Assembly (NCBI GenBank): GCA_003550325.1
Contig: QKWP01001250.1
Span: forward strand, 59,119-123,118
Direction of reading: 5' to 3'
Origin: Gigaspora rosea
Taxonomy: Eukaryota; Glomeromycota; Glomeromycetes; Diversisporales; Gigasporaceae
DNA: 64,000 bases
A model generated the notes under the pieces. It worked only from the letters and a program-made list of their open reading frames with translations. It ran no database searches and had not been told where the DNA came from. This document shows positions 1 through 11,542 of the stretch, piece after piece (within the stretch, counting starts at the first letter, position 1; each line of letters opens with the position of its first letter). The position numbers and the translations under genes are program-made.

Positions 1-139
1 TATTTTTCGTTATTCCATATATTGCAAGTTTATTAGCATTTAATTTGCATGTTAGAAGATTTTTAAGCTTGAGTTTAAAAAATAAATTAGTTCAATAAAT
101 TATGTATTATGTAAGTTATAAAAACAATAAATAACTTAC

Positions 140-539
140 CTCATTTAAAAAATTATTGTCTTTCTTTTCCTTAGAATTAGATAATGTCTTGAGTGCGACA
201 ATGCTGGATTGTTCACACGCTCTCTCGTAGATATAGCTATCACCATCTTTAATTTTTTTAACTTCCCGTTTGCCACCCAACCAGGTTGCTTTGTATATAG
301 AACCAAATCCTCCTTTACCGATTTCTTCAATATCTGATAATTTATCAAATGGAATCCAATCAAATACATCCTCATATCTAAAGATTCTAAGTTGAAATTC
401 TCTGATGCAATCATCAATCTCTGCATTTATACTTATCGGTATTCGTCTTCGAATAGCTATATCTGGATCACATGACAGACACCATGCTTCAGACGTGTTA
501 TTATAATTACAATATGCACATTTTCCATATTTCGATTTT
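140..539 (-). CDS. Protein kinase, N-terminal exon (gene continues beyond the left edge)
   Basis: This exon encodes about 133 residues of a Ser/Thr or Tyr-type protein kinase of the large family expanded in Glomeromycotina. Reading the minus strand, a cysteine-containing leader (KCAYC, then SEAWCLSCDPD) is followed by a linker (EFQLRIFRYEDVFDWIPFDKL) and the start of the kinase fold. The ATP-binding glycine loop reads EEIGKGGFGSIYKATW and the VAIK-type lysine is in IVALKTL. A splice acceptor lies just upstream (AG at 540-541). The exon ends in ..NE followed by GTAAG at 135-139, so the catalytic loop and the rest of the kinase lie outside the window. The first base of the exon completes a codon begun in an earlier exon (phase 2), so the start codon is further upstream. 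The fold is clear; its connection to the Sel1 exon upstream is inference. Confidence 0.85.
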
Positions 540-572
540 CTTTATAATAAAAATATCGTATTTTATTTTAAA

Positions 573-1988
573 TAAGTATTTATTTTCTTGATCTGTGGAC
601 TTGTTTTTAATTCCGTTAATAAACGTTCTTTATACTCACCGACTAAATTAATGCGAATGAAATGATTAATTCAAATACAATAATAATAAATAAGTATTTA
701 TGTTCTTGATTTGTGAACTTGTTTTTAATTCCATTGATCAATAAATGTTCTTTATACTCACGGGCTGAATGAAATGATTAATGCGAATGAAATGATTAAT
801 TCGAATGAAATAATGGTAAATAAGTATTTATGTTCTTGATTTGTGAACTTGATTTTAATTCCATTGATTAATAAATGTTCTTTATACTCACAAACTAAAT
901 TAATGCGAATGAAATGATTAATGCGAATGAAATAATGAATTCGAATGAAATAATGTTAAATAAGTATTTATGTTCTTGATTTGTGAACTTGATTTTAATT
1001 CCATTGATTAATAAATGTTCTTTATACTCACAAACTAAATTAATGCGAATGAAATGATTAATGCGAATGAAATAATGAATTCGAATGAAATAATGTTAAA
1101 TAAGTATTTATGTTCTTGATTTGTGAACTTGTTTTTAATTCCATTGATTAATAAATGTTCTTTATACTCACGAGCTGAATGAAATGATTAATGCGAATGA
1201 AATGATTAATTCGAATGAAATAATGTTAAATAAGTATTTATGTTCTTGATTTGTGAACTTGTTTTTAATTCCATTGATTAATAAATGTTCTTTATACTCA
1301 CGAGCTGAATGAAATGATTAATGCGAATGAAATGATTAATTCGAATGAAATAATGTTAAATAAGTATTTATGTTCTTGATTTGTGAACTTGTTTTTAATT
1401 CCATTGATTAATAAATGTTCTTTATACTCACGAGCTGAATGAAATGATTAATGCGAATGAAATGATTAATTCGAATGAAATAATGTTAAATAAGTATTTA
1501 TGTTCTTGATTTGTGAACTTGTTTTTAATTCCATTGATTAATAAATGTTCTTTATACTCACGAGCTGAATGAAATGATTAATGCGAATGAAATGATTAAT
1601 TCGAATGAAATAATGTTAAATAAGTATTTATGTTCTTGATTTGTGAACTTGTTTTTAATTCCATTGATTAATAAATGTTCTTTATACTCACGAGCTGAAT
1701 GAAATGATTAATGCGAATGAAATGATTAATTCGAATGAAATAATGTTAAATAAGTATTTATGTTCTTGATTTGTGAACTTGTTTTTAATTCCATTGATTA
1801 ATAAATGTTCTTTATACTCACAAGCTGAATGAAATGATTAATGCGAATGAAATGATTAATTCGAATGAAACAATGTTAAATAAGTTTTCTGATCTTGAAA
1901 TGATCTTCATACTTACGGGCTAAGTTAACATAAATAATTAATATATGTGCGCTTAAATAGTTTATATGTGGATTAAAACTTACTCTCT
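573..1988 (-). repeat. 130/140 bp tandem array in which each unit has AG-NNN-GT (micro-exon-like)
   Basis: About ten head-to-tail copies of a 130 bp unit (140 bp in two copies) begin near 573, 691, 821, 961, 1101, 1231, 1361, 1491, 1621 and 1751, with a degenerate end near 1881. On the minus strand every unit contains a pyrimidine-rich acceptor ending TTCAG or TTTAG, then exactly three bases, then a strong donor GTGAGTATAAAG (GTAAGT in the two upstream-most). The three bases, in minus-strand order, are AGA (1984-1986), CCC (1917-1919), CTT (1822-1824), CTC (1692-1694, 1562-1564, 1432-1434, 1302-1304, 1172-1174), TTT (1032-1034, 892-894), CCC (762-764) and TCG (640-642). The repeat itself is certain. 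Use of the splice sites is unproven. Confidence 0.95.
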
Positions 1989-2074
1989 AATAATTAAATT
2001 TAGATAATTAAAATTGTATGAGATTTTCCCAATTTATAAGAAACCACATCGCAAAAAAATAAAAACTAACGCAC

Positions 2075-2477
2075 TTTCTAATCCATTCGCGAAACTTATC
2101 AACATTTTTTTCCACGCCAATTCCATAAAGGAAACAAATAGCAGTTTTCCAAATTCCCATAGAATTACCTGCCTCAGCAGACTTTAGATAATATGTAATG
2201 CTTTATGCTTATCAATTTCAACTCCAATTCCTAAGTAGTAACAATAGCCAACTTGATATATTCCCTTAGGATTATTCATGTCTGCTGATTTTTTATAATA
2301 TTTGAATGCTTGGTTTTCATCCTTTTCGGTTCCAATTCCATATTCATAACAATATCCAAGCTTGTACATTCCGTCTGGATCATTCATATCCGCCGATTTT
2401 TGATGGTTATTGAAACTGAGTTGATTAAAATTATCTGTGATTTGAGAAATATCGTCTGATAAATTCACTGTATTCAT
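2075..2477 (-). CDS. Sel1-repeat (TPR-like) protein, 5' exon, with one apparent frameshift
   Basis: Starting at ATG 2477, this exon encodes MNTVNLSDDISQITDNFNQL and then Sel1 repeats, solenoid helices that usually act as adaptor surfaces. Two clean repeats are visible (PDGMYKLGYCYEYGIGTEKD and PKGIYQVGYCYYLGIGVEID) and a third follows (MGIWKTAICFLYGIGVEKN) up to FREWIRK. Near position 2200 the frame slips by one base: ..KHKALH is followed in the next frame by YYLKSAEAG, as expected of the family, so a single base is missing or misassembled. The exon probably ends at 2075 at a GTGCGT donor, leaving a phase-2 codon that matches the phase needed by the kinase exon downstream. It may be the 5' end of one Sel1-kinase gene with that exon, or a separate short gene. 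Confidence 0.75.
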
Positions 2478-3286
2478 AGTTTCTTTAATAACCGTTTTTT
2501 TTGTTAAACTTTTACCATAAAAAATTGCAGTGTGTTTATTATACGCACGTACAGTCGGTCTGGTTGTACAGCATAATTATAGTAAGCAATAAACCCTAAA
2601 TTAGTTCAGTATTACAACAGATAACATAGATATTATTGGGCCGTAAATGTGTACAAGCATATCGGCTGATTTGATTTTTTTGGGCCTTTTTTCGATAAAC
2701 TACGAAAATTTGCTCCTAAGTGACGTTGAAAAACTAACAAACGAAGCACTTATTACAACTAACAAAAGAGCTTCTTTGACGTCTAGACAAGTTAAAAAAA
2801 AACCAATAAAACTCAATAAAAGAGCTATGCTAAGCTGTAGAAAGAAGTGCTTTTGCCGTTTGTTGAAATATTCGGGTGTTTTAGGAGGGGAACGATGGGT
2901 TTATGATGAGTTGACAACTTCAAGGATAAACTCGGAAGCAAATTTTTAAAAAACTGACCTTTTTAACACATATTTGGCTTATAATTAAATATATAAGCAC
3001 CATAATTTTCTACGTATTTAATTATAAACACAAGGTTAGTTAAAAGGCAGTTCTTATCATGATTGGTTGATTTGGGGGTTGAAACAAATCGGCCGATATG
3101 GATTGCACTCCAGATGATCACGTAATGGGTCAGACGACTACTTCGGAATTCAAAATTTTTAAAATTTAACGTTAATAGCATTCACAGGACATGACCTTTT
3201 TTAGGGGTTTCAAATGCTGTTACATATACAGTAAATCAAATCTTTACAACCCCAGTAAAGTTAAAAGCAATAATATGATTGGTTAA
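2478..3286. other. Intergenic region upstream of the Sel1 gene
   Basis: This stretch should hold the minus-strand promoter of the Sel1 gene (the first ~150 bases above 2477). A plus-strand open frame at 2647-2949 (100 codons, starting MCTSISADLIFLGLF, lysine-rich in the middle) has no domain I recognise, no intron signals and no repeat partner in the window; it may be chance. Nothing else is recognisable. Confidence 0.4.
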
Positions 3287-4200
3287 ATAATATTTTAAAA
3301 ATATGAAAAATGCTATTAAATAAAGGCTTCTTGTGCCCTAATTGAAAGTTAAAGAGAATGTTCTCCTGATTCCAATGGTAGTTGAATCATCAAAATTGGC
3401 TTGGTGGGTCCCAAGATACTTTGGATCAAAGAAGAGAACATAAGGATCTAATTAGGGCACAAGAAAATAGTATCTTTCATATTTTTAAAAGATTATGCCA
3501 TTAAATACAGTAAAGGCTTCTTGTGCTCTAATTGAAAGTTAAAGAAGAGGCTCTCCTGATTCCAATAGTAGTTAAATTAAAAAAATTGGCTTGGTGAATT
3601 CCAAGATACTTGGAATTAAAGAAAAGAATATAAGGATTTGCAAATTCACTATTACACAAAGTATTCTAAATTATAATACTTTGTGTAATAGTGAATTTGC
3701 AGTTTCTTATGTTCTTTTCTTTAATCCCAAGTATTTTGGGAGTCACCAAGCCAATTTTGATGATTAAACTACCATTGGAATCAGGAAACCCTCCTCTTTA
3801 ACATTCAATTAGAGTACAAAAAGCCTTTACTTAATAGCATAATCTTTTAAAAATATGAAAAATGCTATTAAGTAAAGGCTTCTTGTGACCTAATTGAAAG
3901 TTAAAGAAGAGTTTCTCCTGATTCCAATAGTAGTTAAATCATCAAAATTGGCTTGGTGGATCCCAAGATACTTGGAATCAAAGAAGAGAACATAAAAATC
4001 TGCAAATTCACTGTTATACAAAGTATTATAATTTATAATACTTTGTGTAATAGTGAATTTGCAGTTTCTTCTTTGATCCTAAGTATTTGATTTTGATAAT
4101 TCAACTATTTTTGGAATCAGGAGAACATCCTCTTTAACTTTCAATTAGGGTACAAGAAGCCCTTACTTAATTGAATCTTTCATATTTTTAAAAGATTATA
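3287..4200. mobile_element. Cluster of three related foldback/MITE copies
   Basis: Three copies of one inverted-repeat family lie side by side. Each arm begins near ATGCTATTAAGTAAAGGCTT and continues CTTGTGCCCTAATTGAAAG, then a stretch with AATCATCAAAATTGGCTTGG. Copy B (about 3496-3840) and copy C (about 3862-4172) are complete palindromes. Their centres are AT-rich hairpins around 3670 and 4025, flanked by TGCAAATTCACTATTACACA and its reverse complement. Copy A (about 3312-3475) lacks the central hairpin. The copies are joined by a shared ATCTTTTAAAAATATGAAA spacer. A fragment of the central hairpin recurs at about 62688-62715. No coding capacity was seen. Confidence 0.85.
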
Positions 4201-4259
4201 CATAACTATTGACCAATCAAATTTTATAATATTTAAAAAAAAATTCAAAAACTCTTTAA

Positions 4260-4990
4260 CCTGAAAATAAGCTACTACACAATTGACAAAAGTCACTATA
4301 TAGTAAAGTCTAAATTTTACTAAGAGTACTGATAGATATTATATAATATCTTGTGGGGGAGGGGATAGCTGGGTATAATGTATCATATATATACTTCATA
4401 TATGATATAGGGGGGTGGCTCTCCTGATAAAAAGATATTACTTAATATCTGTTAGTGCCCTAAGCAAGTCAATTAAAATTACTTAAATAAACTTATTCAA
4501 CAGGTCAAAATACACTTACCACAAAATTTTTATAATATTAGAGAACTTTTTATTAATTAACTTTTGATTTTTATGTTCAATGGAAAATTTAAAATTTTTT
4601 AAAAAATATATTTGCCTTACAATCGACAAAAGCTGCTATATAATTTTACTAAGCAAACGATTAAAATCACTAAAGTAAACTTATTTAGAGGTCAAAATAT
4701 ACTTATTACAAAATTTTCTTAAGTGTTGGAAAATTTTTTATTAATTGACTTTTGATTTTTACGTTTGATAGAAAAATTAAAATTTTTTAAAAAAATCTAT
4801 TCACTCCACAATTAATAAAAGTCGCTACATAATAAACTCTAAATTTTACTAAGTAAATCAATTAAAATCACTTAATCAGCAGATTAGGGTCAAAATAAAC
4901 TTACCACAAAATTTTTATAAGTATTAGAGAATTTTTTATTAATTGACTTTAGATTTTTACATTCGACAAAATTAAAAATTTTTTAAAAAA
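4260..4990. repeat. ~190 bp tandem repeat, about 3.5 copies, interrupted by a small element
   Basis: The motif ACAATTGACAAAAGTCACTA recurs degenerately near 4277, 4621 and 4806. Each occurrence is followed by CTAAATTTTACTAAG, AATTAAAATCACTTAA and ATTGACTTTTGATTTTTA-type segments in the same order, giving units of about 190 bp. The first unit is interrupted at about 4325-4447 by a G-rich and C-rich insertion flanked by AGATATTA-type inverted ends. Confidence 0.7.
4325..4447. mobile_element. Small MITE with C-rich ends
   Basis: This insertion splits a tandem-repeat unit. Its right side, read in reverse, resembles the sequences at 22372-22500 and 25330-25475 (ATTATCTGATTATTTTTTAT, then CAGAGGCCTACTCCTCC). 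All three are short and non-coding, with C- or G-rich blocks next to the ends. Exact ends are uncertain. Confidence 0.45.
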
Positions 4991-6920
4991 ATTATTTGAT
5001 GAAGGTACAATATTATTGGCTATTTAGACTATATATATAAATAGACATAATAGATAGGAGGACCCCTCTAGAAAATTACGTGATTTACTGTACTTCCCTA
5101 ACCAAATTTGATAAAATTTTTTTTAAATTAATTTTATAAACTTATAGAATTATTAAAAAAAATTATCAAATTTGGCCAAGTTTTGTCTTTAATTTAAACT
5201 TTTAAAAAAAGCTAAAAAAAAATTGCTTAATTTGAATCACCCCCATTTACAAAAGAAGTAAAACTGTAAGCAGTAATAATTTTTGCTATTAAGAAGTGCA
5301 GTTTAGTAATTAAGTTAATTCCTGAGGTAGAAATACAAATTCTGCTACAGATATTTTAAAGATATAGAATATTAATTTTGTTAAAAGCTTTAGATATATT
5401 TTGAAAAAGAATTCAAGCTTTTTTATTATATGATATATTTTATAACAATTAATAGTATTTTAAAAAATTTGAATAGAAATATATATAGAGGAGTTTTTAG
5501 AGATAAATTAAATAGAAAATAATTGTTGGGAATTATGCTAAAAATTTTTCATATTTTATTATAAAATTTAAATTTTTTAAAGCTTTTTTGTACTCTTTTT
5601 TTTATAATTAGGTTAGAGTTAAAAAGTAGTTTTATTAATAAGAGTATATGTAGGTTTTAGTAGGTATTATAGGTTTAAATAAAGACCCCAAATTTTTAGC
5701 ATAATCCATTTTTAGAATAATCTCTACAATAAATATGGATATAATTTAATCAAGTTGGTTAGTAAAGATTTTAGTAAAAGTTTTTTTAAAAGGTTCTATA
5801 ATAAAAATTGAATGGACTTTGGTTAAGAGTAATGTGCTAGTTAGATTTTTTAGAATAATAAAAATATTAAAAAATTTATACCTTGTGAGAACTTTTTAAG
5901 ATAGCAAGTATTTGTTAAAGATTTTTTGTAAAAGATTTAAAAGGTTCTAAAAAGAATTAGGTTTAGTTTTAATTTTATGTTAGATTTTTTGATAGGTTAT
6001 TTGTTGTTGTTAAATATTAAGTATTTAAAATAATAGTCAAAATTTTGAAACCTATAATTTTTTAGAGTAGAAGGAAGTTAAAAGATAAAATATCATTTTT
6101 AAAATATTAAATTTTTTTGAATCTATAAAGTAGTTTTTTAATTTTTTTAATAGTTTTAAAATTATAAAAAGAAATATGTTTGATATAGCTTTAATTAGAA
6201 TTATTAGAAGTTTATTCCAAAAAATATTAGATTTATTTGTGTATATAGGTTTTGTAAATTAAATTAGTTTGGTTTGTATAATTTTTTAAGTTTTTTTAGA
6301 ACAATTTTTTTATAAAAATTTCTTTCTTTTGTGCTGCTTGCAAAGTTTGGTTTGTTAATGTAATTGATAATTTTAATAAAATAGAATTATAATCAAATTC
6401 AAAATAATTGTCTAAAAGAATATCCATGTATTTATAATTAAAATACTTAAGTTGGTTTATATTTGATCTATTCTGCTTTGGATATTATATTAAAAAATAT
6501 AGATTTAAAAATTAGAAAAAAAAACAATAAATATCTTTAAAGTGATAGCTAATAAGATATTTAATAAGTTGAAGTTAAGAAATTGATATTTTTTTGAGAT
6601 AATCAGTCAATTCATAGATTAGAAATACTATTAAAATTTTCTATAATTATAAAATAATATTTGAAGTTTTGATATAGTAAAATAATATGTTTTGAAATTT
6701 TTTCTAAGTTGTTTTTAGTGTTTTTTCTTTGCTATAAAAATATAGATTTTAAGTAATCTTATAAAAGTATTTTTAAATAAATATCAAGCCCAATTATATG
6801 ACTATTAAAATTAGAAAATTGCTATTTGTACTATGAATTTTGCTATTTGCACTATAGTAGATATAGATTACTTCAATTTTATTATTTAAGAGTAGAGTAA
6901 ATATAATCATTTTTATTTTA
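4991..6920. other. AT-rich gene desert
   Basis: About 1.9 kb with no convincing reading frame on either strand. Only small palindromes are visible, for example AACCAAATTTGATAA with its complement at about 5098-5182. A short fragment at 6820-6870 (TTGCTATTTGCACTATAG) resembles the terminal repeat of the element at 61441-62211. Confidence 0.6.
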
Positions 6921-7097
6921 CAGTTAACTAACTCTCTATAAGTGCACTGTGTAGGAACAGCAAAAAATCGTGCATTTAGAGAGATATTGCATTTAGGTAA
7001 TAAAACTCTATAAGTGCATATTAGCAGAGAAACAACAAAACTGTGAATTTATGAAGGTATTGCATTTATAAAAGTTGCATTTATGGAGGTCTGACTA
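6921..7097. mobile_element. Degenerate mariner-like MITE with TA duplication
   Basis: The left end, CAGTTAACTAACTCTCTATA followed by AGTGCA, and the right end, TTGCATTTATGGAGGTCTGA then CTA, are degenerate inverted repeats of the CAGTCAGACCTCNCTAAATGCA family seen intact at 25074 and 40359. TA flanks both sides. It is about 177 bp, non-coding, and the most diverged of the four family members. Confidence 0.6.
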
Positions 7098-7425
7098 TAA
7101 TTACATTGTAATTGTATAAAATTAGATAATTGACTAATTAGGATTGCAAACAATATAAATTTAACCAATTAGAACTAGCAATTGTGTAATCTAAGAAAAT
7201 TTTGTTATTTAAGTTTTTTTACTAATATATGAAAATAGAGATTTTTAAATAATATAGAATTTAAATTTTACTATAACAAATACAAAACTTCAAATTACAT
7301 AGCACAAAATTTTAAAAAATATTGCCTATAATTCTATAAAGGTTTATTAAAAGCATATTTTTATTTTCTATATAAAATTTTGTTGTACTATACAAATCAT
7401 ATAAAAATTGTTTTATATTTATTCA

Positions 7426-7605
7426 GAACTCTAAATAATTCTAAAGTAGTAAAAGTGAGTAGATTTTTTGGGCCAAACTTATCTAAATCCTGGTCAAATT
7501 AAAATTCATTTTTAATTTTAACCAAAATTAAAGTTAATTTGGTTCAAAATTTATCTACTTTTTATTTTACTATTTACTTTAGGATTATCTAGTTCCTGTT
7601 TATTC
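7426..7605. mobile_element. Small MITE with ~50 bp imperfect inverted ends
   Basis: The left arm, CTCTAAATAATTCTAAAGTA, continuing through a GGGCCAAA block, is matched in reverse by the right arm ending TTTACTTTAGGATTATCTAG. The middle contains AATTAAAATTCATTTTTAAT and its complement. It is about 175 bp with no open frame. The target duplication is not clear. Confidence 0.6.
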
Positions 7606-7860
7606 AATTCTTAAATATTTTAAATTTTAAAAACTTTTATTTCTACAAATTCTGAACTAAAGCAATGCAAAAAAAATAAACTGGTTTTCATGTCCAGCCA
7701 GGTTCAAAAATTGCTGAGTACAAATTTTTTATACAAAGTAGATAATTAACCAATCAAAATATATAATTGTTGATAATCAAAATATGATATTAATAAATCA
7801 ATATAATAGTCAAGATCTCTAGGGAAAATTCTTGTCACAATTTTCTAATATATCTGTTGT

Positions 7861-7932
7861 AGCCCAGATGATAATTCTGCCTAATTGTTAATTGGACCAG
7901 CTAAAAATACCAATTTTAATCTGGGCTGCTAT
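7861..7932. mobile_element. Very small inverted-repeat element
   Basis: GTAGCCCAGATGATAATT at the left is mirrored by AATTTTAATCTGGGCTGC at the right, about 70 bp in all. It may be a minimal MITE or a chance dyad in AT-rich DNA. Confidence 0.35.
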
Positions 7933-8309
7933 TTTTGTTCCAGATGCAAATTGCAGATCTTATATTAACGTATAGTACAGAGCAACTAAATGTTTTACTA
8001 TATTTGAATATGTGGTATTCTTATATATAGTAATATAAATATTTATATTTCTATTAGAATATTCTCCTAATATGTTCATGATACATAATCGACAAAACAT
8101 TTGCTATAAATACTTTTTTTTGGTAAGATCTACTATAACAAATTAGAAAAAAAATTTGTAGTGTTTTTATATACTCTATTACTCTACTATTTCTATTCTT
8201 AATTATACTCTTTATCAAAATTCGATAATCTTTATCATATCTAAATTACTCTAGAGTACCCCACTCACCTTACAAATTTGAGTTAAATATATAGTTTTTC
8301 TTTTCAGAT

Positions 8310-10523
8310 TAGTAGCCACATTATTTTGTTGCTACTGAATACCTAACATGATAGCCAGAAGCTCGTGCTGTCCCAGATGCTAGTGCTAATACACTTGCTT
8401 AGTTTATCTTTGAAGAGGTAATCTGTAAACATGGGACTCCAAAAATTATTTTATCAGATCAAGGTCACAATTTTATTAGTGAAACAATTAGAATTCTCTG
8501 TGAGAAATTTCTTATCAAGCATAAATTTTCTTCTCCCTACCACCCTTAAACAAATAGTATGGTAGAAAAATTTAATAAAACATTGTGTGAATCACTTGCA
8601 AAAGTGAAAGGAGATGATGATTGGGATTTGTATATACCTGCTGTCCGCTTAGCATATAGAACAAAAAGACATGCTACTACAGAATATACCCCTTTTAACT
8701 TATATATGGGAGATATGCTACTTTACCAATCGAAGCACTTTTCCCAGTAGAACCTACAGAAATTGATGATGAAATAGACTTACAAGAAAGTATTCTCCAA
8801 CGTGCTTATGATTTAATAGAAAAATTACCAAATTACCAAAATCAGGCCAGACAAAATACCGAACGATTACAGCAGAAACAAAAAGTCCATTTTGATGCCA
8901 ATACTCGAATAGAAACATTTGAAATTGGTGATAAAGTGTGGATACAAAGAAAAGAACTAGAAGCCTCTCGCTCAGCCAAATTTGAAGACAAAAGATTTGG
9001 ACCTTTTCTTATCCATAAGAAATTAGACAATGGTGCTTACAAATTGCGGACGATAGAAGGAAAAATTTTGCAAAAATACTATAATAGTAATCGTCTTGCT
9101 AAATATTATAAGCCACAAAAATGGGAACCAGTAGTTGTTATTGATTCTCCTGGAAATTTCTAGAAGAAATTTGATCTACAAGGGATGAAATACACAATTT
9201 AATTCGTAAAACCTCAAAATATATTTATACAACTACCCCTTTTGAAATTTTCCCAAAAATGATCACCCCTACATTACAACCTCAAACCTTGTTAGCCCTC
9301 CAATAACTTTTTCAGACAAGGAAACAAGATGATGTCGCCAAAAATAATACATTGTGGATTACATCACAATGTGTATGGTTATGTGATAATAATGACACCA
9401 CTCAGACTATTGATGCCACTAATTTAATTACTTCTTTTTTTGAGCCAAACTCAAATAATTTTCTGAACACTCTAGAAGACACAGAACAATTAGAAATTAG
9501 TTTACCAGAAGTAAATGACACAGAAGAAATAAACCCAAGCTTAGAATTAGAAAACGTGCAAGAAGAAACCTTATCGGTTCCAATATTAATCAAGAAGAAC
9601 TCACCTCTGCTCCATTACCTGAAAATTAAGCAGGATTATACAAGATATTATTTACCCTTGTGGACCTCTAACTCAGATATCTATTTCTCCATATACTGGA
9701 ATAACATATCAAGAAACATTGCAGAAATTCTCAAATGAATTAAACTCAAACTAGAAACAGACAAGACCAAAATAAACTGCTCGAAGCCTATTATTATCTT
9801 GGTGATCTTATAGACAAGCATTTTAATGCTCATGAAGATATTCAATCTATAATTGAGAAGACTCAAGGAGAAAAAAGAGCCTGAGACACATGGAAGTGTG
9901 CCAAACAGATAAAATTGCTTTTCTCCAACTGACCTATAGAAAACATCTCTCAAACTACCTATATTACTTATACAATAATTATGAGGTTAACAGATGCAAA
10001 AGTTTCTCTAGTCCTTCCCCAAATTAGAACTCACAGAGTTCGTTCTTAAAGGAGAGAGAAATGTTATAGAATAAGTTTTAGTAAATTTTGGTAGAAATTA
10101 GTTAAGAAATTAGAACTTAATAAGAAAATTTTGTAATAACTGTATTTAGCAATAGTGATATGTAAAATTGATATGCAATGACACTCAATGACACTTAACG
10201 ACACTTAGCGATGCTTAACGACGCTTAGCAATTCTTAATAACGTTTAATGTTGCTTAGCGACGCTAATAACGCTTAACGATGCTTAGCGATGCTTAGCTC
10301 AATAGATATATAACCCCACCTTATTTCCCTTAGTTTTAGACAGATCCAGATATTGTATTTTATTTTTACCTTTATATTTATTACCCTCCTCTATTATTAA
10401 TAAACTCTTGGGATTTCTAAGGAACAGACACCTTGGAATAGCCCTCCTGTTAAATTAATAAACTGTGTATTATCTCTTGTTGTTTTATACCAAACTGCTA
10501 TAAAGAAGTGTTAGTTTCTTACA
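8310..10523 (+). mobile_element. LTR retrotransposon fossil, Ty3/gypsy type, 3' portion
   Basis: This is the 3' part of a decayed Ty3/gypsy-type element. The integrase catalytic core is recognisable from conserved pieces (WPEARAV, HGTPKIILSDQGHNF, SPYHP, MVEKFNKTL, and the SLAKVKGDDDWD-to-RHATTEYTPF stretch). It is followed by a C-terminal chromatin-binding-like segment (FGPFLIHKKLDNGAYKL) to about 9163. A post-integrase region carrying an acidic 128-codon frame (9352-9738), a purine-rich tract at about 10048-10061 and a 3' LTR follow. The 5' LTR, gag, protease and most of pol are not in the window. The element is broken in several places and looks moderately old. Confidence 0.85.
10062..10523 (+). 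mobile_element. 3' LTR of the Ty3/gypsy-type fossil, with an internal minisatellite
   Basis: The LTR begins TGTTATAGAATAAG directly after the purine tract and ends ..TTTCTTACA, giving the usual TG..CA ends. Positions 10176-10300 hold about ten degenerate copies of a ~10 bp unit close to GACGCTTAGC. This is followed by a TATA-like ATATATAA (about 10305) and later AATAAA signals (about 10398 and 10455), consistent with promoter and polyadenylation functions. Boundaries are estimated, as no second LTR is present for comparison. Confidence 0.7.
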
Positions 10524-10603
10524 GACATAAAAAAACTATACTTCCCTCTTGCACACCGCTTCACGCCCAAAGTAAGGGATCTCAGGAGCCATGTATCGTA
10601 TCA

Positions 10604-11542
10604 GAACCCCAAACAATCTATGTGAGATCATATTTGAAAAATAGCTAATAGAGCCCGTTTTTTAAAAAAGGTTATATTTGAAAAGTAGGTATTGGAGAAA
10701 AAGGTAATATTTGAAAACTGCTAAATGGCAAAAAAAGGTGAATCATTAAAGCCAGGTGCTATCACGTGATATACAACCAATCAAATTGTAAAATTTTGAT
10801 CGTCACAGATCAGCCCAACGAGACAAAAAGTGAAAAAGACCAAAAATATAAGAAATGAGTGTCTAAACCTGCCTCTGAGCATTAATAAAAAATGTCGGAA
10901 AGGCAATTTTACCTATAAGATATTTCTAACTCTAATTTCTACCTAACCCTTACTCTAATTTTAATTAAATAATAAAAAACATATAAAGGCACCAGGCTTT
11001 AACAGTCCCAAAAAAAGTATATTTAAAAGAATGCTAATGGGGTAATTTTTATAAATATTATATTTGAAATGTGCTAATAAAAATCTGGACTATAATAGTA
11101 ACCCAGCAGGTAAAAAGAAAAGAGAGAAAAAGTGAGGAAAAAAGAGAGAGGCGTAAATTTGGGTTTTTTTGTTTTTTCTAGTGATCTTAAGATTATAGGT
11201 CTGTTTTTTTGTTTTTTTTTTTTTTTTTAGAAAGCTTAAGTTTGCTTTTTTTGTTTTTTTTTTGAAGAGCATAAGTTTGGTTTTTTTTTATTTTTTTAGA
11301 AAGGATAAGTTCAATTTTTTTTTGTTTTTTTTTTTTTTTAAAGAGAGAAAGGTTTGGTTTTTTTTTAAAAGTGTAAGTTCAGATTTTTTTTTAGAAACGT
11401 TATATTTCAAAAAAGGTAAAGACAGGTAAAAGTTTGATCTAATGTTTGAAATATAGCTTATATATACCAAACCAAAACTGCTAACTAAAAAAATTTTTAC
11501 TATGATGCTCAAATATAACCTTACATAGATTATTCGAGGTTC
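10604..11542. mobile_element. Non-autonomous DNA transposon, ~0.94 kb, imperfect ~35 bp TIRs
   Basis: The left end, GAACCCCAAACAATCTATGT, continues GAGATCATATTTGA; the right end in reverse reads GAACCTCGAATAATCTATGT, AAGGTTATATTTGA. Inside the left half about five subterminal copies of TATATTTGAAAANTGCTAAT recur (10635-11080), as expected of transposase-binding repeats. The right half is a T-rich low-complexity tract with three degenerate TTAGAAAG-CTTAAGTTTG-type units (11175-11390). No transposase was found. Target duplications are not obvious. Confidence 0.65.

Noticed and set aside
573-1900. CRISPR-like regular array
   Set aside because: Units are contiguous 130-140 bp tandem repeats with no unique spacers, in a eukaryotic setting with spliced genes.
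10545-10610. Minus-strand RYMAPEIPYFGRE resembling the kinase APE motif
   Set aside because: No neighbouring kinase motifs (DFG, HRD) are readable on either side, so the match is probably chance.
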